Positions 46,220 through 55,157 of a DNA stretch of 64,000 nucleotides are shown piece by piece. Location of the stretch: contig NZ_QHJE01000001.1 in NCBI RefSeq assembly GCF_013626205.1, forward strand, positions 2,832,501 to 2,896,500, written 5' to 3'. The first letter of the stretch is position 1; each line of letters begins with the position of its first letter. The stretch comes from Hyphomicrobium methylovorum (GTDB lineage Bacteria; Pseudomonadota; Alphaproteobacteria; Rhizobiales; Hyphomicrobiaceae). Position numbers and translations under genes: made by a program. Below the pieces are notes generated by a model, which made no database searches, was not told the origin of the DNA, and saw only the letters and a list, made by a program, of their open reading frames with translations.

Positions 46220-47305
46220 TCAGGCGTGGCGCCGCACATTTTCACGCGCGATGGTGACACGCGGATCGCCCGATATCGCCGGCCCGCTTCCTGATCGCCG
46301 CTGCCGCACTGTCGGGCGGTCGACGTTCGCCCAGCCATAAGCCAGGATCGTCATTAGCGCGGAGGCGGCGAAGAAGTAGACGCCGGGCAGCACCGTGGCT
46401 TCGGTATAGCCAGACGAATTGACGTAAAAGATCATCAGCGCCAGCACCATGACATCCGTCATCGAGTAGCGGCCCAGCCATTCCATCGTCGCGATCGAGC
46501 GGCTGCGGAACTCGGCGGGCATGTCATGCGAACTGATCAGTGTCAGCAGATAGAAGAGCTTCAGGAACGGAAAGAAAACGGACACGGCGAACACAACGGC
46601 GCAGAGGAAATACTCGTTCGTCTCGAAGAGCGCGTACATGATCGTCAGGATCGAGTGCTCATTGGTCCAGACATATGCCGTCGTGAAGCGGATGGTCGGC
46701 AGGATTAGGCCGAGCGCGAAGAACACCGTGGCAACGATGATCAGGAAACTCAGCGCGAAGTTGCGCCATTTGCTCGATCGCGCTTCCAAACCGATATCGG
46801 GTTCCGGGAGCACGGGTACGAGTTCGGGCGCGGCGGCCATGCCATCGGTTCTGATCCAGGCATAGGCCAGGATCATCAGCATGACGGCGGCAGTGAAGAA
46901 ATAGACGCCGTTGAGGCTCGCGGCGTCGTAAACGCCCTGGCTTTTGATGAAAAAGATCGTCAGTGCCAGCACCAGGACGTCGTGCATCGACCATTTGCCG
47001 AGCCATTCGAGCGCGCGTAGCCGCCGCTGATGGCGCACGATCTCAATCGGCGGCAGAGTTGAAACTAGAAGCAGATAGAGCAGCTTCGTTATCGGCAGCA
47101 GGATCGAGAATACGAGCACGACGAGGCCGAGAAAGGTCTGTCCGTCCCGGAGGAGCACGTTGACTGTCGACAGAAGCGAATGCTCCGTCGTCCAGAACGT
47201 GAAGGTCGTCAGCTTCAGGATCGGCAGGGTGATGCCGAGCGCGAGGCAGACGCTTGCGGTCAAAATCGTGAGAGACAGGAAAAAGCGCCGGCCGCGTACG
47301 GTCAT
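46220..47305 (-). CDS. paraquat-inducible protein A (PqiA) family membrane protein
   Basis: 361 aa composed of two tandem PqiA-like halves. The signature ALGITLPILKLTTFTFWTTEHSLLSTVNVLL (about 22-52) recurs as ALGLILPTIRFTTAYVWTNEHSILTIMYALF (about 198-228), and each half has four hydrophobic helices. No pqiB or pqiC gene is adjacent. PqiA-family proteins pair with MCE proteins for lipid movement across the envelope, so this may work with a distant partner. Confidence 0.87.
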   Translation of the reverse strand: MTVRGRRFFLSLTILTASVCLALGITLPILKLTTFTFWTTEHSLLSTVNVLLRDGQTFLGLVVLVFSILLPITKLLYLLLVSTLPPIEIVRHQRRLRALEWLGKWSMHDVLVLALTIFFIKSQGVYDAASLNGVYFFTAAVMLMILAYAWIRTDGMAAAPELVPVLPEPDIGLEARSSKWRNFALSFLIIVATVFFALGLILPTIRFTTAYVWTNEHSILTIMYALFETNEYFLCAVVFAVSVFFPFLKLFYLLTLISSHDMPAEFRSRSIATMEWLGRYSMTDVMVLALMIFYVNSSGYTEATVLPGVYFFAASALMTILAYGWANVDRPTVRQRRSGSGPAISGDPRVTIARENVRRHA

Positions 47306-47560
47306 GGGCGGTCGTCTCGATCAGAGCCCGCAGGTGGATACTTTTCGTCCACTGCCACATTGATGCAACACCCATGTTGGGCAGAAATGGGGAGACTGGC
47401 CCGGCTGTGCCCGTAATGCAGGTTTAAACGATCAATTGTGCAACGCGGCTATTGCTCCGCTTCCCAAGAAAACCCAAGGTCGGCTATACCGAGTGTGCAA
47501 ATGCCTATCAATCTGCCGAAGAATTTTGGACGGCTCGACCAGTAGGATTACGGCGCGCGA

Positions 47561-47923
47561 ATGGGGCGAGCTACTTCAGTGAACATATTGCGTTGGCGCG
47601 GGCCTGCTTCCGGATGGGGGCTGTTGGTGCTGGCCGCCTCCGCGTTCTTGACTGGATGTTCAAGCGATTTTGTTCCGGCTCCCCCGAATGCACGTCAGTA
47701 CAACCCAGACCAGATCCGTACGGGCTCCGCACGCGACGCTGCGCCGGTCGCCAGCCCTTATGCGGGTCGTAAGACTGGCGGACGGGGATGGGGGCTCTAC
47801 AGCGGATTAAGAGGCCAAACGAATCCGCCGGCTGAAGAGCACTTTGCGTTCCGCGGCGATCCCAATGCCGGCACAACCTTCGCTGAGACGCGGGTGCAAG
47901 AGCGTAATCGCGCGTACCGTTAG
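47561..47923 (+). CDS. hypothetical lipoprotein
   Basis: 120 aa. The N-terminus has a signal with the lipobox LTGC (Cys at about residue 33), then a mature part rich in Gly, Arg, Asn and Pro (YAGRKTGGRGWGLYSGLRGQ). No domain is recognised. It lies between the divergent PqiA-like gene and the RND adaptor gene. The ribosome binding site is weak. Confidence 0.6.
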   Translation: MGRATSVNILRWRGPASGWGLLVLAASAFLTGCSSDFVPAPPNARQYNPDQIRTGSARDAAPVASPYAGRKTGGRGWGLYSGLRGQTNPPAEEHFAFRGDPNAGTTFAETRVQERNRAYR

Positions 47924-48122
47924 CTTTCGGCGAATAGCCCGACCAGGTTGGAACGACAACCTCTAGTCCTTATGCAGATTAACGCCTGTGGCGGCGTTAA
48001 GGGCGAGCGCGACCGCATCCATCATGAGATGCGTATCTGTACGATTTCTTTGGAATGAAATAACCTCTGCGCCGCATATAACACTGATCGAATTCCATCT
48101 TTCAGAAAAAACGGCGGATAGC

Positions 48123-49355
48123 ATGACCGGCGGCTCTCGACTTTTGCAGGCGTTTGGCTGGGAGGCCGCGAGGCTGGGTTGTCATCCAAGGCGGCGACGA
48201 GCCGTTTTCGTTTTACCGGTGATCGTCACTTCGGCGCTGGGGCTCGCTGCGTGCGAAGAAAAGAACACGTTCGTTGCGCCGCCGCCTGCCAAGGTTGAGG
48301 TTGCCGTTCCCCTCAAGCAGACGGTTACGCGCTATCTCTTTGGGACGGGCAACACGCAGGCGATCAACAGCACGACCCTAGTGGCGCGCGTGCAAGGCTT
48401 CGTTCAAGCGATCAAATATCAGGACGGCGATACCGTCAAAGCCGGGCAAGTGCTGTTCGTGATTGAACAGAAGCCGTATCAGCTCGCTCTTGAGCAGGCG
48501 GAGGCGGGGCAATCGAGCGCTGCTGCTTCAACCAAGCAGATGCAGGCGGACTACGAGCGCCAAAAGGAGCTTGCGTCGAAGAATTATTCGAGCCAGTCGA
48601 CGCTGGATCAGGCGACGGCGGCGAAAGATGCGGCTGTTGCGAAGCAGAAGCAATCCGACGTCGATATCCAGCAGGCACAGCTCAATCTCGACTATACAGA
48701 GGTGAAAGCGCCGTTCGATGGCATCGTTTCCTCGCGCCAGGTTTCGATTGGGCAACTCGTCGGCGCGGGTAGTCCGACCACGTTGGCGACCATCGTTCAG
48801 GTCGATCCGATCTATGTGAACTTCGCCGTCAGCGAAGACGACGTGCAAAGTATCCGGGCCGCTGTGAAAGCCCGCGGCCTGACCAGCGAGGACTTGAAGA
48901 AAATTCCGATCGAAGTCGGCCTGCAGAGCGAGAGCGGGTATCCGCACGTCGGCAAGCTTGATTACGCAGCTCCGACGATCACGGCATCAACCGGAACGCT
49001 GATGGTTCGCGGTATTCTCGAAAACAACGACCATTCGCTGCTTCCGGGATATTTCGTTCGCGTTCGCGTACCGCGTGCTGAGGAGCCCAACCGGCTTCTG
49101 GTTCCCGATCGCATCGTGGGAAGCGATCAAAGTGGCCGATATGTGCTGGTAGTGAACAAGGACAATGTTGTCGAGCAGCGCAAGGTCGAGCTGGGACAGC
49201 AGCATGGAGATCTGCGCGTTATCGAGAAGGGACTTAACCCCGACGACCGCGTGCTCATTTCCGGTCTGATGACGACGGTTGCCGGACAGAAGATCGATCC
49301 GGTTGATAAGACGATCTCTGCCGCTGACGAAAACGAGGCGGGCCAAGCGCCATGA
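48123..49355 (+). CDS. RND efflux periplasmic adaptor (MexA/AcrA type)
   Basis: 410-aa membrane fusion protein. The N-terminus carries a long basic stretch and a hydrophobic segment (VFVLPVIVTSALGLAACEEK) with a Cys that may be a lipid anchor. Then a lipoyl domain (YLFGTGNTQAINSTTLVARVQGFV), a coiled coil (about 110-170, AEAGQSSAAASTKQMQADYE), YTEVKAPFDGIVSSRQVSIG, and the beta-barrel domain. Its stop overlaps the start of the RND pump gene (ATGA). ATG at 48123 starts the protein-like sequence. Confidence 0.92.
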   Translation: MTGGSRLLQAFGWEAARLGCHPRRRRAVFVLPVIVTSALGLAACEEKNTFVAPPPAKVEVAVPLKQTVTRYLFGTGNTQAINSTTLVARVQGFVQAIKYQDGDTVKAGQVLFVIEQKPYQLALEQAEAGQSSAAASTKQMQADYERQKELASKNYSSQSTLDQATAAKDAAVAKQKQSDVDIQQAQLNLDYTEVKAPFDGIVSSRQVSIGQLVGAGSPTTLATIVQVDPIYVNFAVSEDDVQSIRAAVKARGLTSEDLKKIPIEVGLQSESGYPHVGKLDYAAPTITASTGTLMVRGILENNDHSLLPGYFVRVRVPRAEEPNRLLVPDRIVGSDQSGRYVLVVNKDNVVEQRKVELGQQHGDLRVIEKGLNPDDRVLISGLMTTVAGQKIDPVDKTISAADENEAGQAP

Positions 49356-52300
49356 TCTCGAAATTCTTCATCGAACGGCCAGTCCTTGCCAACGTCATCG
49401 CGATCCTGATGGTCGTGATCGGAGCAGTTTCGGTCTACGGGCTTCCCGTCGCTCAGTATCCTGAAGTGGTGCCGCCCACGGTTCAGGTGACGACGCGGTA
49501 TCCGGGCGCGAGCGCGCGCACCGTCATCGACACCGTCGCGCTGCCGATCGAGCAGCAGGTGAACGGCGTCGAACGGATGCTCTATATGCAGTCCTTCGCC
49601 GCGGCGGACGGCAGCTATTCGCTGACGGTGACATTCGACATCGGAACGGACCTCAACGCAGCGCAGGTGCTGGTGCAGAACCGCGTTTCGGCGGCGATGG
49701 CCGGGTTGCCGCAATCCGTGCAGGTTCAGGGCGTCGTCGTACAGAAAAAGTCGACGTCTATTCTGGAGATCGTGACGCTGACGTCGCCGGATTCTCGGTA
49801 CGACAGTCTCTATCTCAGTAACTACGCGTCAATTCGGTTGAAGGATGAGATCGCGCGGCTTCCGGGCGTCGGCAACGTCAACGTTTTCGGTGCCGGTCAG
49901 TATGCGATGCGCGTGTGGCTCGATCCGGAAAAGATGCAGGCGCGCAACCTGAATACGCAGGACGTGATTCAGGCGCTGCAGCAGCAAAACGAGCAGGTGA
50001 CGGCCGGACAGATCGGCATGCCGCCAGCGCCGAGCACGCAATCGTTCCAATACACGGTGGAAGTGTCGAGCCGCTTCGACGATCCGGAACAGTTCGGCAA
50101 TGTCGTCGTGAAGACGGGCGCGTCAGGTGATCTCACGCGCGTCAAAGACATCGGCCGCGTCGAACTCGGTGCGCAGACGTATGGGCAGGTGTTCCGCCTG
50201 AACGGACAGCCCGCGGCGGGCCTTGCGATTTTCCAGACGCCCGGAGCGAACGCACTTGCGGTCGCGGATCTGGTGAAGAAAAAAATGGAAGCTCTTTCGA
50301 AAGAGTTTCCGGAAGGCGTCGTCTATACCATTCCGTTCGATACGACGATCTTCGTCAATCAGGCGATTTGGGAAGTCTACAAAACGCTATTTGAAGCGGC
50401 GTTTCTGGTTTTGATCGTCATCCTGGTCTTCCTGCAGGATTGGCGCGCCATGCTCGTGCCCGCGACGACCGTGCCCGTCACGATCATCGGTGCGTTTGCG
50501 GCCATGGCGGCGATGGGCTTCTCCGTCAATCTGTCGACGCTGTTCGCTATCGTGCTTGCTATCGGCATCGTGGTGGACGACGCGATCGTCGTTGTCGAAG
50601 GTGCGGCGCATAATATTGAAAAGGGCATGTCGGGCCACGATGCTGCGATCAGCGCGATGAACGCGTTGATGGGTCCGATTATCGGCATCACTCTGGTGCT
50701 GATGGCGGTTTTCCTTCCGGCGGCCTTCCTGCCGGGATTGACCGGAAAAATGTATGCGCAGTTCGCGCTCGTCATCGCGGCCACCGCGCTTCTCAGCGCA
50801 ATCAACGCGGCCACGCTGAAGCCCACGCAGTGTGCGCTCTGGCTACGGCGTCCCGTGCCGCCTGAAGATCGCAACTTTTTCTTTCGCGGCTTCAACGCCG
50901 TCTATGCGCGCCTCGAGAATGGGTACATCCGTTTCATCGACTGGATGGTGCATCGGAGCGTGCTGATGACGCTGGTAGCTCTCGCGATTGCCGGTGGCTC
51001 GATCTATGGCATGACGCGCGTTGCGACTGGATTCCTGCCGATCGAGGATCAGGGATATATGCTTGCAGCGGTGCAGTTGCCGGACGGCGCGGCGCTGGGG
51101 CGTACGCAAGCCTCGCTTGAAAAGGTCAACGAGATCGCGAAAGACGTGCCCGGGGTTGATCGTGTCATTACGATTGCGGGCATCTCGCCGCTCGACAACA
51201 GTTCATCGCTTGCGAACGCGGGCGTTGCCTACGTGATGCTCAAGGATTGGAGCGAGCGTGGCCCGGGGCAAGATCTTGCCTCGCTCTATAAGCTGCTCAA
51301 CGAGAAGCTATCTGTGATCGAGGACGGCACCGTTATGGTGCTTCCGCCGCCACCGATACAGGGCATTGGAAACGCGGGCGGCTTCTCGCTTCAGGTTGAG
51401 CTGCGCGACGGAAGTTTCGATCTTGGTAAGCTTGGAAGTTCCGCTCATTCGCTTGTGGACGCGGCGGAAGGGCAGTCAGGCATTCAGCGCATCTCGACGA
51501 CGTTCCGTGCTTCCGCTCCGCAATACAGGATCGAGATCGATCGCGAAAAGATTCAGACGCTTCTGCTGACGACGGATCAGGTGTTCCAGACGCTCGCGAG
51601 CTATTTCGGTTCGACCTACGTCAATCAGTTCAACAAATTCGGCCGGGTGTTTCAGGTTTATGTGCAGGGCGACGAGAAGTTCCGCATGACGCCTAACGAC
51701 ATCCTCACGCTCAAGGTGCGAAACCAAAACGGCGATATGATCCCGCTCGGCACGGTGCTGACGATTACGCCGAGCGTCGGTCCGTCGCTAATCAGCCTCT
51801 ACAATCTTTATCCATCCGCAACAGTGGTCGGTATGCCAGCGAAGGGCTTTTCGTCTGGCGATGCCATGAGCCTGCTCGACCAGACCGCAGCGCATACGTT
51901 GCCGCCGGGTGTTGGCTCGTCTTGGACGGCGTTGTCGTATCAGGAGATGATTGTCGGAGGGCAGATCTACTTCGTGTTCGCCCTGGCGATGCTGCTCGTT
52001 TATCTCGTGCTCGCTGGACAATACGAGAGCTGGTACACGCCGATCTCGGTGTTGCTCGCGGTGCCGCTGTCACTCATTGGGCCAGTCACCGTGATGAAGG
52101 GGCTCGGCATCGACAACAATCTTTATGTGCAGATTGGTCTGGTGCTGCTGATTGCGCTTTCGGCGAAGAACGCAATTCTGATTGTCGAAGTTGCGCGTGA
52201 ACTCCGTGCCGAGGGTAAGGCTATCGTCGACGCGGCGAGAGAAGCGGCGCGCGCGCGGTTCCGGCCGATCCTGATGACGTCGTTCGCGTTCATCCTGGGC

Positions 52301-52510
52301 GTTGCGCCACTCGTGATGGCGACGGGCGCTGGTGCTTCGGCCCGGAAATCGATCGGCATCACCGTGTTCAGCGGCATGATCGCGTCGACGCTTCTTGCGG
52401 TTCTGTTCGTGCCGTCGCTGTTCGCGATCGTGCAGCGGTTCGAAGAATGGCGCGCCGGCAAGAAAGGCAAGCCGACAGCGGCAAGCACACCTGCGCCGCT
52501 CCAAAGCTAA
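49352..52510 (+). CDS. RND multidrug efflux transporter (HAE-1 type inner-membrane pump)
   Basis: 1052-aa AcrB/MexB-like proton-driven drug exporter. Start MISKFFIERPVLANVIAILMVVIGAVSVYGLPVAQYPEVVPPTVQV is characteristic. Further markers are the TM4 ASN/ASP motif IGIVVDDAIVVVEGA (about 410), TLKPTQCALWLRR, and the C-terminal helices VLLIALSAKNAILIVEVA (about 928) and PILMTSFAFILGVAPLV. Twelve transmembrane segments, two large periplasmic loops. No outer-membrane TolC-type gene adjoins, so it probably uses a shared one. Confidence 0.94.
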   Translation: MISKFFIERPVLANVIAILMVVIGAVSVYGLPVAQYPEVVPPTVQVTTRYPGASARTVIDTVALPIEQQVNGVERMLYMQSFAAADGSYSLTVTFDIGTDLNAAQVLVQNRVSAAMAGLPQSVQVQGVVVQKKSTSILEIVTLTSPDSRYDSLYLSNYASIRLKDEIARLPGVGNVNVFGAGQYAMRVWLDPEKMQARNLNTQDVIQALQQQNEQVTAGQIGMPPAPSTQSFQYTVEVSSRFDDPEQFGNVVVKTGASGDLTRVKDIGRVELGAQTYGQVFRLNGQPAAGLAIFQTPGANALAVADLVKKKMEALSKEFPEGVVYTIPFDTTIFVNQAIWEVYKTLFEAAFLVLIVILVFLQDWRAMLVPATTVPVTIIGAFAAMAAMGFSVNLSTLFAIVLAIGIVVDDAIVVVEGAAHNIEKGMSGHDAAISAMNALMGPIIGITLVLMAVFLPAAFLPGLTGKMYAQFALVIAATALLSAINAATLKPTQCALWLRRPVPPEDRNFFFRGFNAVYARLENGYIRFIDWMVHRSVLMTLVALAIAGGSIYGMTRVATGFLPIEDQGYMLAAVQLPDGAALGRTQASLEKVNEIAKDVPGVDRVITIAGISPLDNSSSLANAGVAYVMLKDWSERGPGQDLASLYKLLNEKLSVIEDGTVMVLPPPPIQGIGNAGGFSLQVELRDGSFDLGKLGSSAHSLVDAAEGQSGIQRISTTFRASAPQYRIEIDREKIQTLLLTTDQVFQTLASYFGSTYVNQFNKFGRVFQVYVQGDEKFRMTPNDILTLKVRNQNGDMIPLGTVLTITPSVGPSLISLYNLYPSATVVGMPAKGFSSGDAMSLLDQTAAHTLPPGVGSSWTALSYQEMIVGGQIYFVFALAMLLVYLVLAGQYESWYTPISVLLAVPLSLIGPVTVMKGLGIDNNLYVQIGLVLLIALSAKNAILIVEVARELRAEGKAIVDAAREAARARFRPILMTSFAFILGVAPLVMATGAGASARKSIGITVFSGMIASTLLAVLFVPSLFAIVQRFEEWRAGKKGKPTAASTPAPLQS

Positions 52511-52562
52511 CGCGCGCCAACGATACACGCGCGAAGATGCTCGCGCGAAGATACAGGCATAA

Positions 52563-52598
52563 AAAAACCGGCGGAGCAGATAGCTGCTTCGCCGGTTT
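52563..52598. terminator. bidirectional Rho-independent terminator
   Basis: AAAACCGGCG (52563-52572) and CGCCGGTTTT (52589-52598) with inner AGCAG/CTGCT. Minus strand has seven T after the stem, plus strand four. Serves the convergent RND pump and grxD genes. Confidence 0.88.
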
Positions 52599-52616
52599 TG
52601 AATTTGGTGCGCCGGA

Positions 52617-52958
52617 TCAGGCGTGATGATGGCTATGCGGAATGCCCTTGTCGCAGATGAGATCGTGCAACTCGCCTGCCTGGTACATTTCACGCATGAT
52701 ATCGCAACCGCCGACGAATTCGCCCTTCACGTAGAGCTGCGGCACGGTCGGCCAGTTGGAAAAGTCTTTGATGCCTTGGCGGATCGAAGCGTCCTCAAGA
52801 ACGTCGACATCCTTGAAGGCGACGCCGAGGTGTTCGAGGATCTTTACGGCCGTCGCGGAAAAGCCGCACTGCGGAAACTGCTTCGTGCCCTTCATGAAAA
52901 GCACGACGTCATTGGCGGCAATCGTCTCGGCAATTTTTGCTTGAGTAGGGTCGGTCAT
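52617..52958 (-). CDS. grxD: monothiol glutaredoxin (Grx4 type)
   Basis: 113-aa CGFS-type glutaredoxin. The active-site motif is FMKGTKQFPQCGFSATAV (about 21-38), then WPTVPQLYVKGEFVGGCDI (about 69-87), which binds glutathione. CGFS glutaredoxins pair with BolA proteins to handle iron-sulfur clusters, and a bolA-like gene lies 74 bp upstream in the same direction. The His-rich tail SHHHA is notable. Start at 52958 fits the family. Confidence 0.95.
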   Translation of the reverse strand: MTDPTQAKIAETIAANDVVLFMKGTKQFPQCGFSATAVKILEHLGVAFKDVDVLEDASIRQGIKDFSNWPTVPQLYVKGEFVGGCDIMREMYQAGELHDLICDKGIPHSHHHA

Positions 52959-53031
52959 ACCGGATGTTCCTTTGCGCGGGAGCGGCCCGCGCTCCATTCA
53001 ATTCCGAAATGTGGTTAGTCGCGGTGCGAAG

Positions 53032-53262
53032 TCAATCGGCTGCGGTGGTGAGCTGCAGGGCGTGCAAAACACCGCCAACGCGGCCGCCGAGTGCGTCATA
53101 GACCATCTGGTGCTGCTGCACGCGGCTCTTGCCCTTGAAGGAGGGCGAGATCACGTGGGCGGCCCAATGATCGTTGTCGCCCGCAAGGTCCTTCAATTGA
53201 ACAATTGCGTCAGGAAGGCTGGCCTTAATAAGGCGTTCAATTTCGGTTGCGGGCATCGGCAT
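53032..53262 (-). CDS. bolA: BolA family protein
   Basis: 76 aa. BolA landmarks: IERLIKASLPDAIVQLKDLAGDNDHWAAHVISPSFKGKSRVQQHQMVYDAL, including the His and the KSRVQQHQ loop that contact the iron-sulfur cluster with Grx. Followed by grxD, so a BolA-Grx operon. Expected to act in cytoplasmic cluster transfer or iron sensing. Confidence 0.93.
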   Translation of the reverse strand: MPMPATEIERLIKASLPDAIVQLKDLAGDNDHWAAHVISPSFKGKSRVQQHQMVYDALGGRVGGVLHALQLTTAAD

Positions 53263-53458
53263 TCAAGTCGGCTCCTGGAAGTTGCCATTTGCTTGGAATT
53301 TAGAGTGATTTTATCACCCGATCGATCAGGCGAAGCAAGGTATCGGATCAGTATTTCTGATGACTCTCTCACGCGATTGCGATTGGACGTTATCGTCGCG
53401 CGTCACTACATTAGCTATAGGGAACGAACGTTCCTGGAAATGTCTAATGGAGGACACC

Positions 53459-53548
53459 ATGAAGACCTGGACCAAGCCCGCAGTTCGCGAGCAGGAAGTC
53501 GGCCTCGAAGTTACTTCGTATCTGCCGGCTGAGATCGACCTCATCTAA
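53459..53548 (+). CDS. pqqA: pyrroloquinoline quinone precursor peptide PqqA
   Basis: 29-residue peptide MKTWTKPAVREQEVGLEVTS then YLPAEIDLI. The invariant Glu and Tyr that are joined to build the cofactor lie in EVTSY, three residues apart (Glu17, Tyr21), as in known PqqA. The N-terminal MKTWTKP resembles methylotroph PqqA. GGAGG lies 6 bp before the ATG. A terminator follows at once. pqqB-E are not in this window, so it is an orphan copy. Confidence 0.88.
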   Translation: MKTWTKPAVREQEVGLEVTSYLPAEIDLI

Positions 53549-53573
53549 GTCGATCGACTGACTTTTTCTAGAG

Positions 53574-53613
53574 CGCGACGGCTGGGATTTTCCAGCCGTC
53601 GCGTTTTTATTTT
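53574..53613 (+). terminator. Rho-independent terminator after pqqA
   Basis: CGCGACGGCTGG (53574-53585) pairs perfectly with CCAGCCGTCGCG (53592-53603), followed by TTTTTATTTT. Confidence 0.9.
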
Positions 53614-53648
53614 GAGACGCCCGCCCAGCTCATTTGGGCGGGCGTCTC
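53614..53648. other. second perfect hairpin after the pqqA terminator
   Basis: GAGACGCCCGCCCA pairs with TGGGCGGGCGTCTC over 14 bp with a 7-nt loop. No clean T-tract. It may block read-through towards the convergent DUF2147 gene. Confidence 0.6.
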
Positions 53649-53733
53649 GTTTGCGCCAAGGACGGGGGGAGGCCGTGGCGCTAAGCGAGCGGAGGGAACG
53701 CCCGCATTCGGTTGCGTCTGTTCGCGAGGTTTC

Positions 53734-54549
53734 TCAGCGATCGCAGTCGAGCGTTACTTTCACCCACGGAAGGTCGAGCTTGCATTTGCCCGACTTGGTT
53801 TTGGTGATGACCTTGCCAAGGCCCAATCCGTTAAGAGCCTCGGCGATGTCGGGCCCGTTGTCTTCCGCTGATGCGGTTTCCTGATTGGACTCTTCGGTAG
53901 ATGCAGCTTCCTCATGGGTTGATACGGGCGGCGTCGATGCTTCGCTGCTCGGCGCGGCCAACTTCGTATTGTCGTTTGGCGCTGGGTTCGTCACGACTGG
54001 AGGGTTTGCTGTGGTTGGGACGCTCGGCGTTTCGGCAGCAGGGGCGTTCGATGCTGACGGCGCGACGCTCGCGACTGACGAACTCGGCTCTGGCGCCGGT
54101 TGAGGCGTCGCCGTTGGAGCTGCCTTTGCTTCCACGGCATCGCAGCGCTCGAGGTTATCCGGCGCGCGCTTCCAGACCATGGTCTTGGACAGGAACCTCA
54201 TGCCTGCATAACCGGTGACGCGAAGTGTTCCGTTGGCCAGTGGTGTGATCTCGACATTGTAGCGGCGGCCGCGTTCTGGCGAATAGATCCAGCCGTTGTC
54301 CCATCGTCCGCCGCCGACAGAGGCGACGTTGCCGATGATCTGTTTGCCGCAACCTTTGCTGTCGGATGTGTCTTTCACCCAGACGACGTGACCGCAAAGC
54401 GTGTCGCCGCATTTCTTGATTTCAACGGCGCCGCGTCCGGTGTCGTTCAGCCAGATTCCGATTGGGTCGTTTGCAGCAGCTGCGCCGGTTATACCGGCTG
54501 GCAACAAGGCGACTGCACATGCGGATGCGATTAACTTCATTCCGCTCAT
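53734..54549 (-). CDS. DUF2147 domain secreted protein with low-complexity tail
   Basis: 271 aa. Signal peptide to about residue 26 (ending ITGAAAA), DUF2147 domain at about 27-120 (PIGIWLNDTGRGAVEIKKCG, GRWDNGWIYSPERGRRYNVEIT, LRVTGYAGMRFLSKTMVWKR), then a long Pro/Ala/Ser/Thr and acidic linker (about 130-225) and a C-terminal segment with KCKLDLPWVKVTLDCDR. Palindrome site 5 lies 74 bp upstream of the start. AAGGAG precedes the ATG. Function of DUF2147 is unknown. Confidence 0.85.
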   Translation of the reverse strand: MSGMKLIASACAVALLPAGITGAAAANDPIGIWLNDTGRGAVEIKKCGDTLCGHVVWVKDTSDSKGCGKQIIGNVASVGGGRWDNGWIYSPERGRRYNVEITPLANGTLRVTGYAGMRFLSKTMVWKRAPDNLERCDAVEAKAAPTATPQPAPEPSSSVASVAPSASNAPAAETPSVPTTANPPVVTNPAPNDNTKLAAPSSEASTPPVSTHEEAASTEESNQETASAEDNGPDIAEALNGLGLGKVITKTKSGKCKLDLPWVKVTLDCDR

Positions 54550-54622
54550 GACCTGCTCCTTCGTGAAAAAAAAATCTGGCTGAAAACTCTGGGCTCCTTA
54601 AAGCGGTTTTTCGCGGCCGTAA

Positions 54623-54640
54623 CTGTTCCGCATGGAACAG
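54623..54640. promoter_or_regulatory. 18-bp palindromic operator candidate, site 5
   Basis: CTGTTCCGCATGGAACAG, 74 bp upstream of the DUF2147 gene and 24 kb from the other four. The outer arms are exactly symmetric. Confidence 0.7.
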
Positions 54641-54845
54641 GAGGGACTTGGCCGATTTCATGGTCTCGGTTCAGCGCGCGAGACTGTCGAAAAAAAATAA
54701 TTGGAAGCGTGAAACGAGGCCCCTCACGGTGGCGTAACGACATGTGCGCCTGCGAATGGCGCAATTAAACTGCGAACATTTCGCGCAGCAGCGCGAGCGG
54801 TTCGCATTGGACAGAACATAACTCGTTCAAACAGGAGTGGTTCCA

Positions 54846-55142
54846 ATGCCGAAGGCATTTTTGGCAGCGCTGGCGCTTGCCTTGTCGACAACGTTCGCGT
54901 TCGCAGCAGAAGATAGCAACATCACCACCAAAGCGATGAAGGATCATCCGGGAACCATGGGTGGTTCGACGTCTAACGCGACGGCGAAGCCGAACTCAGG
55001 CAGTCTTTCGGAAAAGCAGATGCAAGAGCAGCCGGGCGTCAACGGCGACACGTCGGGATCGACATCGATGCCCAACGCGAAGCCGGATGACGGTTCGATT
55101 GCGAATAAAGAAATGCACGACCACTCGGGCGCGCACAAATAG
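54846..55142 (+). CDS. small secreted hydrophilic protein
   Basis: 98 aa. Signal peptide MPKAFLAALALALSTTFAFA, then a low-complexity mature region with three repeats of a Ser/Lys/Pro-Gly-Asn pattern (DHPGTMGGSTSNATAKPNSG, EQPGVNGDTSGSTSMPNAKP, DHSGAHK). AGGAG is well placed before the ATG. The repeats (K.M.(D/E)(H/Q)(P/S)G) suggest a short secreted spacer protein. No known family. Confidence 0.7.
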   Translation: MPKAFLAALALALSTTFAFAAEDSNITTKAMKDHPGTMGGSTSNATAKPNSGSLSEKQMQEQPGVNGDTSGSTSMPNAKPDDGSIANKEMHDHSGAHK

Positions 55143-55157
55143 CGCGATTTACGTTCG

